A stretch of 64,000 nt of DNA from Bathynomus jamesi (lineage: Eukaryota; Arthropoda; Malacostraca; Isopoda; Cirolanidae), in contig JAJOZX010005532.1 of the NCBI GenBank assembly GCA_023014485.1, positions 89,501 through 153,500 on the forward strand. The letters are read 5' to 3'. The notes under the pieces are model-generated. The model saw only the letters and a list, made by a program, of their open reading frames with translations. It was not told the DNA's origin and did not search any database. Below, piece by piece: positions 43,641-54,655 of the stretch (positions within the stretch are counted from its first letter, which is position 1; each line of letters opens with the position of its first letter). Both the position numbers and the translations under genes were made by a program.

Positions 43641-44663
43641 ATGACAAAGAGACTAAAGAAATACCATGAATTAATAAAAATCTATCATCGACTGCCCCGG
43701 GCAATGCAGCAGATGTTTATTAAAAATATCGACGCCGACTTTTTAAAATGCATCTGTGAAATCTGTCTTAACGTTATAAATGCAATGTATCAATGAAAGC
43801 CATCAGAAGGCTCGCCTACGCCGCTACAAGAACATAATACGTACACTCCGCTCGTAAAAGTCAAACTGTAGCGAAGAAAAAACGAGTATTGTGCAAACAG
43901 GAGGGTCATTTCTCCCATCTTATTTTCAGTTTTGGGCCCTTTACTGACTAGATTAATATAATGAAGAAAGTGGTAGTGATTCCCACGAGGTGTACGCTTC
44001 ACTGCAAAGAGACACGGATCTAGATCCCGTAAAAGCAGACTTAAAAGAATGGAAAGCGAATTGTTAGCCCTATTAAACAGTGAAAAGACACCTGATGAGA
44101 AAAGAATCTTATACCAGAAGCTCTGCAGAAATTTCTTCACGAGTACGAAATTATAAGATCCCTACGGAGATTCCTGTGGTTATTAGGCACAGCACGGGGG
44201 CCGATGGCGACATAGGATCTGTGTCCGACGATACAGCTGATCAACCAAAAAGATAGCCACACAACATATCGAACATGTATTAAAAAGTACCCTCCCACAT
44301 ACATTGAGGAGTAAAGGCTTAGGTCTTTATAATCTATTGAATGAGGATCCAGCCATAATGGACCGATACAGGCGAGATCATTGTGGAAGGATCAAAGGTA
44401 CAGGGATCGAATATCGTAGACATTGTCCATGATCTGGTGAGAAAGTGGGATAGGCACCACCATCAGGATGGAAGCATATTAAAGCAAGACTACAACAAAT
44501 AAATGTCCCTAAAACGTTGATAGGAAATCTGAACAGGTTAAAAGACTTGGAACACGCAACGTCTGTGGCACAATTGAAGACGCCGTCACCCCCTGCGGTA
44601 ACACCTTTCAAGAGGAGAAAGAAGAGGTTAAACCAACCCTACCCACCTGCCTCTAAAATACGC
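43640..44663 (+). pseudogene. Polinton conserved small protein, heavily broken
   Basis: Frame pieces read MTKRLKKYHELIKIYHRLPR, LKRMESELLALLNSEKTPDE then KRILYQKLC, GLGLYNLLNEDPAI, and finally NVPKTLIGNLNRLKDL with a basic tail KRRKKRLNQPYPPASKIRKW. A protein between ATPase and integrase with ALLxxxxxxxExKxxxYxxLL and NVPxxLIGN motifs is common in animal Polintons; its function is unknown. At least four frameshifts or stops. Confidence 0.6.
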
Positions 44664-44665
44664 AA

Positions 44666-45715
44666 ATGGCTAACGTATTAACTAAACGTTATTATGACAT
44701 TTCTACCCCATCCTCTTACGGCGGCGTAGATAGACTGCACGTTTACGGAGTAGGAAAAAAAGATGTTGAAAGATTTTTGAGGGAGCAGGACGCTTATACG
44801 CTTCATAAGCCTGTGAGAAAAAGGTTTAAAACAGCCAAGACAACGGCTTCCTCGATTGATTCTATTTGGCAAGCAGATTTAACAGACAGCAAAGATATTC
44901 TGTGTATACGATGGTTACCGCTACATTCTATTCATAATAGACGTATTCTCAGATATCTGTGGCTAGTTCCTCTGAAAATAAATCACCTGAAACAGTTGCT
45001 AAAGCCACCAAAACGCTAATGTTAAAAGAAAACAGGGTTCCTGGCTATTTTTGTACGGATATGGGGAAGGAGTTTATAGGCCGTGCTTTTCAGAATATGT
45101 TGACAGAGTTTAATATCAGCTATTACACAACCAATTGTATACAAAGGCTTCTTTAGCTGAAAGAGTTCAGCGCACCATAAAGGAACGCATGCACCGTTAT
45201 TTTACACATAAAAACACATACAGATTTCTAGACATTCTGGAACCATTGGCATCATCCTACAACCGCTCACACCATCGCACGATTGGGGCAACACCTAACG
45301 AAGTTTTAGAAAGAGGTACGCTCCCGAGAAGAGAGCACCACCACCAGCACCACCACCACCACACTCTGTGCGCTTCAAAACCAATGATTATGTAAGGCTG
45401 TCGCGTTCGGGGAATAAATTCGCAAAGGGTTTTGAGCAAGGATGGACACGCGAGATTTTTAAAGTTAGGGCTGTGAGACCTAAAGGTGTGATAATGATGT
45501 ATTACATTGAAGATTTGAATGGGGAAGAAATCTCAGGAGGCTTTTACGCGAGGAATTGCAGAAAGTTGCGTTTAATTTAGAAAAAATTGTTTAAAATTGA
45601 GAAAATTTTAGGAAGCAAAGGTTCAGGAAGGAGAAAAATGTACCTGGTGAAATGGCTAGGGTACCCAGAAAGCTTCAACACCTATATAAAAGATGATGCA
45701 ATAATGAAGCTCTAA
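44666..45715 (+). pseudogene. Polinton retroviral-type integrase with C-terminal chromodomain
   Basis: From ATG at 44,666 come LTKRYYDISTPSSYGGVDRL, the DD35E core with Asp in SIWQADLTDS (near 44,875), Asp in FCTDMGKEFIGRAF (near 45,055) and Glu in LAERVQRTIKERMHRYF (near 45,160). NRSHHRTIGATPNEV and an SH3-like NDYVRLSRSGNKFAKGFEQG stretch follow. After a stop at 45,578-45,580 the sequence continues in frame as FKIEKILGSKG...MYLVKWLGYPESFNTYI, a chromodomain. The integrase inserts the linear genome; the chromodomain may steer it to chromatin. Frameshifts near 44,900, 45,140 and 45,370. Confidence 0.92.
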
Positions 45716-45719
45716 ATAG

Positions 45720-46490
45720 TATGCAACATGCTCCTAACCATTTCTACGTCACACTCCCGTCCTCCTCGTCCCTGTCTGTAACCCTAACAACACGCTAGCC
45801 AACTTTGTAACAGAACTCCATGGGCACATTGAATTGGGTCGTGATTCGTATGAGGTGGGGATATGCGAAATTCAGCTGGACACCGTCTTTTTAAAATATT
45901 GAACATAAAGAACCGTTTTTACGATTCTTAGAGACATTGACGAGTGTGAAAAAGCTGGGGTAGCTATGGATGAAACTATGCGCATCGCTTGGACAAGATT
46001 GCACGGTATTACAGTACAGAAGTAAGACTAGGGCCGGGTCAATATGGTTCGGCCGAGGATGTTGTGAGAGGCTTAAACGTAAGTTTAAGAAACTCAAACC
46101 TTACGAATGATTTAGTATATGAAATCGTAAACAACCCTGCACATACACTAATCCTAAAATCAAAGACTAACAGATGTCTTAAAGAACATAGAAAGTTCAA
46201 AATTCTAACCAACGGCCGATATAGCGCAGCCTTCCAAAGAGACACATTTCACGAGACACAGTATAACTTGTCCAGATAATGTATCAATTGAAGATGGAGA
46301 AATTGGCTGAAAGGTCCCCAGACATGTGCTATATTACAGTAATATAGTGGAGCACCAGTTTGTTGGGGATACCCAGGCACGCCTGCGCATTGCTCACATC
46401 CCCAACCATAGAGGAAGGAGTTTGAGTATTACATATGACAGACCCCATTATGTGAAGGTCGCAACTAATTTAATAACCAATATCACAATA
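45720..46490 (+). pseudogene. Polinton minor capsid (penton-like) protein
   Basis: Across frames: NHFYVTLPSSSSL, then NTLANFVTELHGHIELGRDS followed by YEVGICEIQLDTVF, matching the FYVTLPSNSSL...NTLxxFxTxL...WEVGLxEI start of the Polinton PY/penton-like protein. A later piece (45,989-46,279) is GQYGSAEDVVRGLNVSLRNS. The protein would sit at capsid vertices. Several frameshifts. Confidence 0.8.
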
Positions 46491-46578
46491 ATATAAGAAC
46501 GATTGAGGGCGAAACTTCCCATTCGGTAACGGGAGCTTAACAGTGAAGCTACACTTTCGACGCACTGAGTTATAATGG

Positions 46579-46959
46579 ATAGAAAGCCTTTCACGTCTAT
46601 CGAGGGATGCGATACCAGCGCGGTAGTGGACTTGGATCCATTTTTCATCCATACTACGTACGGCTGTTCCTTTGCTGAAGAGGGGTGCCAGATACCTTGG
46701 AAGGAAAGCGCTACAATCAGGCCTTAACACTGCAGAAGACATATTGGCCGGGGCTAAACCTAAAGAAGCCCTAAAAAAACATTTAAAGCGTACACGGAAC
46801 GAAATCATCAAGATGCAAAGAGAAAAATGCGGGTGCGGGAAGAAGAGGGCTCCCCGGAAGAAGAAGAAGAAGGGGTCACGTGGTATTAAACGTAAAAGGC
46901 TATCAAAAAAGAAATGCTGTAAGCGAATGAAACCTATGGTTGACCACTTTTTTGACTGA
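46579..46959 (+). pseudogene. Polinton pVI-like basic minor capsid protein
   Basis: The frame begins near MRYQRGSGLGSIFHPYYVRL, ends at a stop near 46,676, and shifts to RGARYLGRKALQSGLNTAED then ILAGAKPKEALKKHLKRTRN. GSGLGSxF...GxxxGxxALxxG is the usual start of the Polinton PX protein, likened to adenovirus pVI. The tail is strongly basic and Cys-rich (CGCGKKRAPRKKKKKGSRG), suggesting DNA binding inside the capsid. One indel separates the two halves. Confidence 0.75.
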
Positions 46960-46984
46960 TATAAGCTAAGGATATTGATCTCAT

Positions 46985-48293
46985 GAATCATAGTTTGTTT
47001 ACCACTTGTCGAGAGAGGAGTCACTATTTCGCCATGGCACGCTTCATCCACCCATGTAGTTCACAATGCTGTAAATCGGAGCTGTCCTTTTTGAGCTCCC
47101 GCCAACCCAAGTTTCTATTGAGCACAGTGACTTTATTACAATTAACCCTTTAAACACAATTAGTTCCCGAGTGCACCTATAGAATTCGTGATACCCAGCT
47201 CAGGTCCTTACTTTTTTGATCCAAGCTGTGTGCACATGTACGCTAAGCTACGTATAGCCCATTCTGATGGAACGGCCTGCGATGACAAATATGCTGTATA
47301 CCTGAAACAAACTTTCTGCACGCCATATTCAACCAGTGTGACGTATATTTAAATCAGACCAACATATCGGCAGGCACGGGGTACTATCATCTACGAGCCT
47401 ATTGGAAAATGTCCTCAACTTTCCAAAGAAGCGAAGGCTACCTTTTTAAGTGCGGAGGATATTATCAAACTAAAGATGAAAATAGTATAAAGGACAAATT
47501 TAAAAATTCTAAAAAGAAAATATACGAGTGTTTTGGACGGTTGCACACAGATTTCACTTTCCAGGAGAAGTTGCTTGTGAACGGGGTGGATATGAAAATA
47601 AAGCTCACCCGCACGAGTCCTGAGATCTGCCTTAAATCTGGATGCGAATCAAGAAGAGGGTGCAAAGTCCGTTGTGGTTCACATTATGGACACATACCCC
47701 GCGTACGCGAGTGAAAATAAGTTCACCAAACAACTAGAAATTGAGAAAAATTTACTAAACGCTACAGTGAAATATCCTATTAACAGAGTGCAGATCAAAC
47801 TATATACGGTTCCTGCAGGGTTGGCATCGAAGCAGATAGAAAACATTGCCCTGGGAAATCTTCCTAAAAGGATATTAATCGGCATGCAGGACACGCTTCG
47901 GTGAATGGAAAATATAAAAAGAGTGCCTTTAAATTCGAGAATTTCGGACTTAAAAATATAACTCTATACGTTAATGGCACGCTTTGGGTGGAACAATGGG
48001 TACGGACTATCACAGACGCTGTGTTACCTCTTTGTGCCAGAGCCTATAGTAATCTGACCCATATTGCAGGTGATTGTGATGAGCTTGGTAATGGGTAACG
48101 CAGGAAGAATTCATGATCAATTTAACCTTTATCCGTTTGACATTACACCTGACTTATCTGCTAGCGTAAATACCCATTTAACACCACAGCAGAGCGGTAA
48201 CATCTCAGTGCGGCTGGAATTCGCAAAGCCTATAGACGCTCCTATTAGTGTACTAGTATATCTCGAATCGCAAGCCCTAATAGAAAGATAGAT
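46985..48293 (+). pseudogene. Polinton major capsid protein (double jelly-roll)
   Basis: Pieces in three frames: LFTT near the start, then YLNQTNISAGTGYYHLRAYW, GRLHTDFTFQEKLLVNGVDM and KIKLTRTSPEICL (47,409-47,640). Next VKYPINRVQIKLYTVPAG and IALGNLPKRILIGMQDTL (47,700-47,900), FKFENFGLKNITLYVNG, and PFDITPDLSASVNTHLTPQQ with SGNISVRLEFAKPI (48,140-48,230). The GRLHxDxxFQxxxLxNGVDxKIxL and G(N/Q)LPKR(I/L)xIG motifs are typical of Polinton capsids. Two frameshifts in the main part, several more in the first 400 bp. Confidence 0.92.
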
Positions 48294-48319
48294 TTAGAAG
48301 CGTTATCACTGACTTTTAA

Positions 48320-48692
48320 ATGGATGCTAATACACTTCAGAAAGTAATGGAGCGAGTCACACGTTCCAAATTTATCGGCGTGTTTGCGAAGAATGAAACA
48401 TTGAGTTTTGCCAAGTACGCGAGAATGCGGTAGTACTTATTTGAACACAGACATCATCGGTAATGAAGGGATTCACGGATCGCTGTCTATTTTAAAAATA
48501 GACAGCGCCTGTACTATTTTGATTCACTCGATCAACCCTGGAGTGACCCTATTATTGTAAAATTTCTCGCTCAGTTACATATTCCCGAAGTTGTATGGAA
48601 CCCATTTCGTATGCAGGGATATTTTACTAATGTTTGCGGAATGTACTGTGTCTCATTTTCATGCATATGTCAAATGATAAAGAATTTATAAA
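48320..48692 (+). pseudogene. Polinton adenovirus-type cysteine protease
   Basis: From ATG at 48,320 comes MDANTLQKVMERVTRSKFIG then VFAKNETLSFAKYA. Across frames follow the FDSLDQPW block (catalytic Asp/Asn region) and RMQGYFTNVCGMYCVSFSC, whose second Cys matches the nucleophile in CGxYC. The usual THW block is damaged (EGIHGSLS). This protease matures capsid proteins. It is the last recognisable rightward gene of the morphogenesis block. Confidence 0.82.
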
Positions 48693-48889
48693 TTTTTAAA
48701 TTTATTTGACCGTGTCACACCTCACGAAACGATGAAATGGTATGCAGACAGATAAAAAACCGTTTTCCAATTGTACGTACTCGTTGTATATTATAATGTT
48801 TTTGTTCGTATATTTGTATATTCGTTTATTGTACTGATTCTTTCATTTAATAAATTTATGAAAATATATTGCGTCTCTTACCCAAAAAG

Positions 48890-49795
48890 ATCGAAAACAC
48901 TTACATTATTGACATTGTGACTGATTAGTATATCATCCGTATTCCCTTCAAAAGATTGTATAACTCGTGTCAAATCCTCATCGGACCTTAAAGGAAAACA
49001 TATACAGAGTATACAGACAGACATATCCCATTATGTGAAGATATCTTTGGTTCGATTACCAATTTCGATTTTAGCATGATGGGGAAAAACATTGATTGAC
49101 ATTTTTGACTAGTATCTATTGACGAAATACTACAACTCTCCGTATATATATAAAATCGAATTAGGACACTTACATTTCTATGGTAGTCCCTTGCGTCGGA
49201 TTGTAAGGAGCGTCACTGCAAATATCTTCTACGGTTTGCGCGAAAATAGTTCGCCACAATCAGCTGCATTGAAAAGACTAATTGTGGTTAATGCTGCAGT
49301 ATCACGTTCTTCATACAAGTCTGGGGAGACGTACAGGTCCATGGTGGAGGATGTGTGACACTGCTGACTGATCAGTATATCATCCATATTCCCTTCAAAA
49401 GATTGTATAACACGTGTCAAATCCTCATCGGACCTTAAAGGAAAACATATACAGACAAACAGACAGATCTCCATTATGTGAAGATATCTTTGATTCGATT
49501 ACCAATTTCGATTTTAGCATGATGGGGAAATAACATTGATTGACATTTTTGACTAGTATCTATTTGACGAAATACTACAACTCTCCGTATATATTAAAAT
49601 CGAATTATGGACACTTACATTTCTATGGTAGTCCCTTGCGTCGGATTGTAAGGAGCGTCACTGCAAATATCTTCACGGTTGCGTCGAAAATAGTTCGCCA
49701 CAATCAGCTGCATTGAAAAGACTAATTGTGGTTAATGCTGCAGTATCACGTTCTTCATACAGTCTGGGGAGACGTACAGGTCCATGGTTGATTAC
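48890..49795 (-). repeat. Tandem duplication of an exon-like unit (about 440 bp)
   Basis: Two direct copies (about 48,924-49,366 and 49,367-49,790) share nearly all sequence; a third partial copy lies at 52,513-52,564 across the inserted transposon. On the minus strand each full unit has an acceptor (TATGTTTTCCTTTAAG), a coding-looking stretch (SDEDLTRVIQSFEGN...DDILIS) and donors (ATGTAAGTG). The second reads on through MDLYVSPDLYEERDTAALTT. It may be a duplicated exon of a Polinton minus-strand gene; no domain recognised. Confidence 0.7.
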
Positions 49796-49798
49796 ATA

Positions 49799-52337
49799 GG
49801 CAACAAAGATTTTGTTACAGAAGACCAATAGGTGCTCCTAGCTAATTTTGGTATGCTGATTTCAAATCTATAATTAGATTTTTTTCTATCACGTCTAGAT
49901 TTGTGTAAATGCAAATCACTTTTAGTAAAATTTTACCACGTCCAGATTTTGGTTTTAATCGGCTTAATGCCAGTAATATGAAACTTGCTTTTCAAGGTTA
50001 AAGCAATTTTTTTTGCCAATATATACAAATTCGAACAATTTTGATAAATAAAATTTATCCCGAGTTGGCAACACTGAGTCAAGAGCATAGTAATAGGCAG
50101 CGGCCCAACGGTCAGTCGCTACGTGACAGTCAAGCAGAATGGTTGTTGAAGCTCTCTGCTGATGAGCAAGTGACAGGTTGTGGACTTGTGTGTTTTATAG
50201 CATTTGTTTTGTACTACGGTGTGTATTTCTTTTTATTTTGCACATCGTAATAATTACTTTCTACGTTTTTTTCAGATATTGTATGGTAATTCAAAATGGC
50301 ATCAAATAGACGTGCTTGTGTAAATCACCCAGACAACTTCTGCTTTGTCTGTGGACAATATACACCTAAGCCACAACGTAGAAACATAACAAAGATTAAA
50401 ACTTGCCTACAAGTGTTATTTTGACTGTAAGTTAGGAGACCAACAGGGGACTGGGAACCACATATTTGCTGGCACAGTGCAATGCAATGTTAATAGCTTG
50501 GATGAATGGTAAAAGAAAAGCTATGCGTTCTCAGTCCCATGGTTTGGCGTGAGCCGAAAAATCACTTCAATGATTGTTATTTTTGTTTGACAAAGATTGC
50601 TGGTTTCACAAAGAAAAACAAATCAAAGATCACGTACCCAAACTGCGAATCAGCAATGAAACCAGTAACATGAAAACAAATCCACCACCAGTTCCACTAG
50701 CAACGATAACAGACAGCAGTTCATCTGAAGATTCTGCTAGTGATATAGAAACAGGGAAAGATGGCATATAGTTCCAGATGCAAATATTTCCCCACATTTG
50801 TTAAGTCAAGCGGAGTTAAATGACTTAGTGCGCGATTTGGAATTACCAAAAGAAAAGGCAGAGTTGCTTGGTTCAAGACTTCAAGAATTTAATCTTCTCC
50901 AACCAAACACCAAAGTTTCCCATTTCCGCCATCGCCATTTGCAGTTTTCATCATTTTACTTACAGGAAGAAAACGTTTGTTTCTGCCACGATATCAGTGG
51001 TCTGATGCAAGGGATTGGCTGTCGCTATGATCCAAAAGAATGGAGACTGTTCATTGACTCTAGTAAAGCTAGCCTTAAAGCTGTATTACTGCACAACGGC
51101 AATGAAAAACCTTCAATACCTGTAGCACATGCCACTGGCCTTAATGAGACTTATGAATCGATGAAACTGCTGCTAAGACTCATCAAATATAAGGACCACA
51201 CATGGAATATTTGTGGCGACCTTAAAGTTGTATCATTACTTCTTGGGTTACAGTTGGGCTACACAAAGCATATGTGCTTTTTGTGTCTATGGAACAGCAG
51301 AGATGACAAGAACCACTACAAAAAACATGATTGGCCATCTAGAACTGAACATGTTGTTGGTAAATACAATGTGAAACACCCAGCACTTATTGACCCTCAG
51401 AAAGTACATCTTCCACCACTTCACATTAAACTTGGCCTTATGAAAAATTTCGTGAAGGGTATGGATCATCAAGGTAGTGGTTTCCAATATTTAAAGGATA
51501 AATTCAAAGGAATATTGACAGATGCTAAGCTAGAAGCTGGAGTTTTCACTGGACCACAGATCCGCAGTGTCATCCACGACTCATCGTTTCCATCTAACCT
51601 AAATGAGAATGAACTAGGAGCATGGACATCTTTCGTTGAAGTTGTCAAAATTTTCTTGGAAACCACAAAGCTGAAAACCACCGTAAACTCGTAGAAAACA
51701 TGCTTAAATCTTATGAAATAATGGGATGCAGAATGTCTTTGAAAATTCATTTTTTACATTCTCATCTTGACTTCTTCCCGGCCAACCTTGGGGCTGTAAG
51801 TGACGAGCATGGTGAGCGCTTCCACCAACAGATCTCAGTTATGGAAAACAGATACCAAGGTAATTTCAACCCAAATATGATGGGAGATTATTGTTGGTTC
51901 CTGCAGAAGGAGAGCTCGTCATCCTACAAGCGACAAAGGAAGAGGACACACCAAAGTTTCACTTAAGAACAGGAATTTGCCTTTCAGTAGTAACAACAAA
52001 ATACTAACGCGCTTTGGGTGGATGGTTGGGCGCAGGGGTGGTAACTCCGCCAGCGGAATTCCGCTGTCTGTCTTAAGCCAGAATAAAGGAGGAAAGACAT
52101 CCCTGTTCACTAATTATTTAAGTATGCTTAACATAAAACGTGGCACGGAAAAGTAGCTTAGACGGCTTTCGTAATAGAAGCGGGTGAGAAAAAAAATGAA
52201 AAATAGGGGTTTTCGGTTACACAAAATCTGGACGTGATAGAGAAATTTTGATATCAGATCTGAAATCAGCATCACCGCTTTAGTAGGAATCAGTAGTTCA
52301 CGTGTCTGTAACAAAAAAAAAGTTGAAATTTGTTGCC
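49799..52337 (+). mobile_element. Unclassified TIR DNA transposon (2.54 kb) inside the Polinton
   Basis: Ends GGCAACAAAGATTTTGTTAC and (inverted) GGCAACAAATTTCAACTTTT are each bordered by TA. The arms continue with TGCTGATTTCA and TCTATCACGTC(T/C)AGATTT over about 120 bp. It carries one rightward gene (50,296-51,966). Confidence 0.82.
50296..51966 (+). pseudogene. Putative transposase of the unclassified TIR element
   Basis: From ATG at 50,296: a Cys/His start (RACVNHPDNFCFVCGQYTPK) with frameshifts to 50,790, then one long frame (50,798-51,694, 298 residues) and a final frame (51,700-51,966). Blocks in order: SQAELNDLVRDLELPKEKAE; EWRLFIDSSKASLKAVLLHN; WNICGDLKVVSLLLGLQLGY; a C-x2-C...H segment (CFLCLWNSRDDKNHYKKHDW); LPPLHIKLGLMKNFVKGMD; GPQIRSVIHD; LHSHLDFFPANLGAVSDEHG; and ERFHQQISVMENRYQG. 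I have seen this block order in many unannotated arthropod proteins. Asp in FIDSSK, Asp in CGDLK and Glu in GERFHQ could form a D-D-E triad with a zinc-binding insertion. That is my inference. Confidence 0.7.
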
Positions 52338-52512
52338 TAGTGTTATTCACTGATGCGAAAATAGCTACTGTTACTCCCAACTGAAAATATCCCCTTTTAT
52401 ATGCACATTCGCCAAGCTCCGCCCAAAAGACCAGATGTGTTCGTGATTGGCTGCCGATGTAGCTGGGTGGAGCTATGACGTGTACCAATCCGCTATAACG
52501 AGACCGGACGAG

Positions 52513-53300
52513 TAACATATATATAAAATCGAATTATAGGCACTTACATTTCTATGGTAGTCCCTTATATTATATTTTTTACTTACAAATTATTAGTATT
52601 GTTTGTTAACATAATTGTTAACTTATTTTATAATAAAGAAATTATATCCTAATTATATTTTAAAAAGAACATTCGGTTTCAACGTTAAGCTGTGGTCTAA
52701 GGCGGCGTGGCATGAATAAATACTAAAATAAAATTAAATGTTAAAAATCTTTATTCATACGTTATTAAAAGTTAAAAATCTTTATTAATAAAACAGGATA
52801 GAAGCATATGAAAGTCAAGGTAAACTATAGTTGTAAATTATAGTTAGGTTATACGATGTTTTTCGGGCATACTACTGCCTCGGGTTAAATGATCCTGTTA
52901 TTTTAAATCACGTATTTGAAAGAGTTAATCATTATTGCTACATAGAAAAAATCGTGCATTACGATGTTTTTCGGATATACTACTGCCTCGGGTAAATGGT
53001 CCTGTTATTTTAAATCACGTATTTAACGACACATCGCGCTCATTTCCATTGCTATATATGGCTCTAGGATCGGCCCTGACGAGATGTATTTCGTAGGTTA
53101 GGTTAGGTCTCTTACATATAAAAGTCCATGTGGCAGAGTAAGCAACGAACCCCATCGACGAGATGTATTTCTGAACCCATGTTAAACTGGAGGTCTAATT
53201 TACGAGCGAGTGCACGTTCTTGTAACGCCGTAGGCGAGAAAGAGTTAATTAGTATTGCTACATAGAAAATCGTGCATTATGATGTTTTTTTCGATTATTA
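52513..53300. repeat. Duplicated fragments in the right Polinton interior
   Basis: After the partial exon-like copy (52,513-52,564) comes a unit of about 118 bp (GATGTTTTTCGGGCATACTA...CACGTATTT) in near-complete duplicate from 52,855, plus a third part near 53,240. At 53,046 CCATTGCTATATATGGCTCTAGG matches, in part, CCATTGCTATACATGACTCT of the protein D gene at 42,494, a stray gene fragment. No intact ORF. Confidence 0.65.
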
Positions 53301-53382
53301 TTTATTGAACAAAACTCTCGCTCTCTTTCTATATATATATATAGAAAGAGTGGTCTGGAAGGAAGTTTACCAATGATTAAAT

Positions 53383-53500
53383 TCTCTTTGCGAGTGACCC
53401 GTTGCCCGCGTCGGGCTAACCTTTGGTTAGCTTCCGCCCGAATTGTTCATTCTGACGAAGGTCAAGCTTTTCACTCCACCTTAGACCTACAGTTTAACGT
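53383..53500. repeat. Repeat shared with the 35.1-35.6 kb foldback element
   Basis: CTCTTTGCGAGTGACCCGTT and GCCCGCGTCGGGCT match CTCTTTGCGAGAGACCCGTT and GCCCACGTCGGGCT at 35,416-35,449. In the 35.4 kb copy this word is followed within about 15 bp by the arm found here only at 53,702, so the SINE splits the repeat. Confidence 0.65.
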
Positions 53501-53702
53501 GGATTCCGAACCACGACCCATCAGCAGCCCAGCGTCTTGACCACTAGGCCTCCTAGGGTACCCATTTATCTACCAACCACTTTCTTTTATTATGTGGAAG
53601 GATGAACAGCTGGGCTTTGCTGCGCGCCGGCTGCCGTCGGGTCTCGAACCCTGGGCCGATGGATTCGTAGTCGGCGACGCTAACCACTACACCACCGAGG
53701 CG
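53501..53702 (-). repeat. tRNA-derived SINE, inverted copy
   Basis: Reverse complement of the 15.5 kb copy: A-box near 53,684-53,694 (CCACTACACCA on the plus strand), B-box at 53,640-53,650, body AGCTGGGCTTTGCTGCGCGC, and tail CCAGCGTCTTGACCACTAGG to 53,52x. Inserted within the dispersed repeat seen at 35.4 kb. Confidence 0.85.
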
Positions 53703-54160
53703 GTATTTGTCATTACTTACTCGGACTATAGTGGATTTAATTATCCCAGAAGAGTTCCTTGTTCCATGCACGGTCTGTGTGTAGCATATATATATATATA
53801 TATATTGTGTGTACGTTTTTCCCACTGTTATTCGTGACTTAAATATTTATAATAAAAGTAAACTTATGTCGAAATAGTTACCCATAAAATTAATTATTTT
53901 CTATTATGGCGTTTTCGAAGGTAAACTATGTTATTTGTTTCTTTAAGTTCAATGGAGTTAATGTTAAATTTGCTTCTAAACTAAAATTAAATGTTATAAA
54001 ATAAATAATATATATATATATAGCATAATAATATATATCTAGCAATCCGATCATTGCAAAAAAAAACTGGAAAGGTATGCAATTAATAAAGGTGTATTTA
54101 AACAGAATTTAATTGGAATAACTATCGTCATATATGTGTTACACGATTAATGGGACACAT
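53703..54160. other. Repeat arm, (TA)n and non-coding sequence
   Basis: 53,703-53,785 is a single arm of the foldback family (GGAACTCTT-type words inverted: AGAGTTCCTTGTTCCATGCA). TA runs follow at 53,788-53,804 and 54,008-54,020. No gene is seen to 54,160. Confidence 0.6.
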
Positions 54161-54359
54161 GGCGCTATCTGGAATACCTTGCGCTATCTGGCAACTCAGC
54201 CAGAATAGAGGATTATAAAGATCGCGAAGCTGGTGAAGAACCATTCCCCCCTCGGCTCCGGCCGAGTAAGGAGCTCTGCTCCTTCTATTTCAGGCCCTTT
54301 GGTAAACCCCATAGTGGCCTCTTAGGTTAGGGAAACGAAAATAAATTGGGGGAGAACTC

Positions 54360-54655
54360 CACTCCGTCCTTCAGGTCTCTCTCTCTCTCTCTCCTGCATG
54401 TATCTTCCTCCTTCAGGTGTCTCTCTCTCTCTCTCTCTCTCCTGCATGTTTGCATCCAGCATGTGTACTCCTGCATGTGTGCGTGTACCTCCAGCATGTG
54501 TACCTACTGCATGTGTACTCCTGCATGTATACGTATGTGTGTACCTCCAGCATGTGTACTCCTGCATGTGTACCTATCCTCTCTCCTTCAGGCGTCTCTC
54601 CCTCCTACAGGCATCTCTCTCTTCTTCAGCTCTCTCTCCTTCAGGCGTCTCTCCC
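54360..54655. repeat. CT-rich and CATGTGTAC minisatellite
   Basis: (CT)n runs alternate with CTCCTGCATGTGTAC and CCTCCAGCATGTGTACTCC units repeated about six times. The long open frames over it have low-complexity products and are not genes. It lies just inside the right Polinton terminal repeat. Confidence 0.85.
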
